A stretch of 64,000 bases of DNA from Rubripirellula tenax (GTDB lineage: Bacteria > Planctomycetota > Planctomycetia > Pirellulales > Pirellulaceae): positions 117,651-181,650 of the forward strand of contig NZ_SJPW01000005.1 in NCBI RefSeq assembly GCF_007860125.1. Direction: 5' to 3'. Within the stretch, counting starts at the first letter, position 1; every line of letters starts with the position of its first letter. This document shows, one piece after another, positions 63,148 to 64,000 of the stretch. The notes below the pieces were generated by a model. It had not been told where the DNA came from and made no database searches. It was given only the letters and a program-made list of their open reading frames with translations. A program made the position numbers and the translations under genes.

Positions 63148-63683
63148 TACGAATCCTCCATCGCGAGGCGTTGCTCAATGCAACTGGCGAGAACCGTGCG
63201 CACGCGAGACAGCAAGACTCGCACGGAGCCTGCGGTAGATCGGACTTCCCTCGCCGCATCAACGGCAGACAACTCATCGACATATCGCAAATCGAGCAAC
63301 CGACGCGAACGTGGTGGAAGTTCATCCAGACAGGCTTCGAGTGCTTCGCGACGATGGCTCCGACCATCAGCCTGTTTGACGATTGTGTCGGCGAGTCGTC
63401 CGAGCAGCTCGTCCGAAAAGACGATCCGCGCGCGATCCCGCGACCGGTAGAAATCAATCACCCGCGATTTGGCGATCCAAAGCGTCCACGCCACGAACGG
63501 TCGACTTGAGTCATATTCGTCGAACCGACGAGCCAGCTCTTGAGCGATCCGCTGGACGACATCTTCGGCATCATGAAATCCGGAAATTGACGCGAATACG
63601 TACGCCGAAACCGAAGGCTCAGCCTCCAGCCAGTAATGGGTGAATTCTTCGCGTTTCTGATTTTCGTCCATGCGCACGGCCAA
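63147..63683 (-). CDS. ECF RNA polymerase sigma factor
   Basis: A 178-residue ECF sigma factor. Region 2: DAEDVVQRIAQELARRFDEY then FVAWTLWIAKSRVIDFYRSR. Region 4: CLDELPPRSRRLLDLRYVDE then VRSTAGSVRVLLSRVRTVLA. The domain order ECF sigma, FecR-like gene, cytochrome-like gene, DUF1501 is common in planctomycetes. Here the regulatory partner is a truncated chimera, so the sigma factor may be uncontrolled or regulated differently. It heads the minus-strand group 57792-63683. Confidence 0.93.
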   Translation of the reverse strand: MAVRMDENQKREEFTHYWLEAEPSVSAYVFASISGFHDAEDVVQRIAQELARRFDEYDSSRPFVAWTLWIAKSRVIDFYRSRDRARIVFSDELLGRLADTIVKQADGRSHRREALEACLDELPPRSRRLLDLRYVDELSAVDAAREVRSTAGSVRVLLSRVRTVLASCIEQRLAMEDS

Positions 63684-63847
63684 AGCTAAAACTACTGTCT
63701 GTTAACCGTATGCCGAACGCCAAACCAAATCGTTAACAGGAATTCAGAAATATTCTGATCCTATTGAATTTCACTCGACGCAACGTCCGGCCACTCGTCT
63801 GGCTGGCTGACTAGTCGGCGGTTGGATTGCCCTGAATCCGTTCCAAT

Positions 63848-63870
63848 ACCAGATTAGCCCTTAATCTGGT
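63848..63870. terminator. Weak hairpin at the end of the right-edge frame
   Basis: Nine-base arms ACCAGATTA and TAATCTGGT surround a five-base loop. The stem overlaps the stop codon of the partial frame that enters from the right. There is no clear T-run, so terminator function is only a possibility. Confidence 0.3.
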
Positions 63871-64000
63871 GGGGTGTGGTCTCTTCAGGGCGCAGTTTGA
63901 CGGTTGATTGAGGTGCGTCGGTTTCGCGGCATTGCGTAACCTCGGATTGGTGTTTCAGAACAAGGGCGTCCCGCGTCACACTGATGTTGCAAAACAAAAA
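63854..64000 (-). CDS. Possible partial gene entering from the right edge (C-terminal end)
   Basis: A minus-strand frame is open from base 64000 to a TAA at 63854-63856 (48 codons). It reads NISVTRDALVLKHQSEVTQC ... VKLRPEETTPHQIKG. No family is recognised and the start lies outside the window. The remaining bases 63684-63853 hold no supported gene and should include the promoter of the leftward sigma gene. Confidence 0.25.
   Translation of the reverse strand, partial: FLFCNISVTRDALVLKHQSEVTQCRETDAPQSTVKLRPEETTPHQIKG

Overview
The window looks like a chromosomal segment of a planctomycete (Pirellulaceae / Rhodopirellula type). The basis is a very high density of exported Cys-type sulfatases, three DUF1552 + DUF1592 pairs, one DUF1501 + DUF1549/DUF1553 cytochrome pair, ECF sigma / FecR modules with LamG domains, and a DUF1559 pilin-like protein followed by a small lipoprotein. 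These families are characteristic of that phylum. No rRNA, tRNA, CRISPR array or SusC/SusD pair was seen, and no sulfatase-maturing radical SAM enzyme lies in the window.

Region A (1-20391, all minus strand) reads as one long, tightly packed operon. An ECF sigma factor and a FecR/LamG anti-sigma-like protein come first. They are followed by a PQQ-type beta-propeller, a sulfatase, a GH43-like propeller, a sulfatase, a GH29 alpha-L-fucosidase, a sulfatase, an alpha/beta-hydrolase esterase, a sulfatase, a GH117-like propeller, two more sulfatases and a beta-helix protein that runs off the left edge. Many junctions are stop/start overlaps. The content suggests stepwise desulfation, deacylation and defucosylation of a sulfated, fucose-containing polysaccharide; the exact substrate is inference.

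Region B (20392-26372) holds debris and regulators: a redoxin C-terminal remnant, an unassigned TIM-barrel-like secreted protein, the right end of a broken IS3/IS407-type element with a 36-bp perfect palindrome, and an overlapping response regulator / discoidin-like sensor kinase pair.

Region C (26373-40772, plus strand) holds the DUF1559 protein and lipoprotein, two sulfatases, a DUF1552-DUF1592 pair, a GH95 fucosidase, an SGNH acetylesterase, and a two-part sulfatase ruin. With region A this gives two fucosidase families (GH29, GH95) and two esterases, supporting a common glycan target.

Region D (41164-56129, minus strand) holds a PhoD-like phosphatase, several nested inverted repeats, a DUF1552 gene, a DUF1592 gene split by a group II intron and also frameshifted at an A8 tract, a hexanucleotide tandem repeat, an intact DUF1592-DUF1552 pair, and a sulfatase fused to an SMP-30/gluconolactonase propeller.

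Region E (56331-64000) holds a Tat-like FAD oxidoreductase (plus strand). On the minus strand follow an ECF sigma factor, a FecR-DUF1552 chimera created by an apparent deletion, a heme-motif DUF1549/DUF1553 protein and a DUF1501 protein. The most notable items are the ECF-headed sulfatase/fucosidase operon, the sulfatase-SMP-30 fusion, the FecR-DUF1552 chimera, and the intron placed inside the codons of a heme-binding motif.
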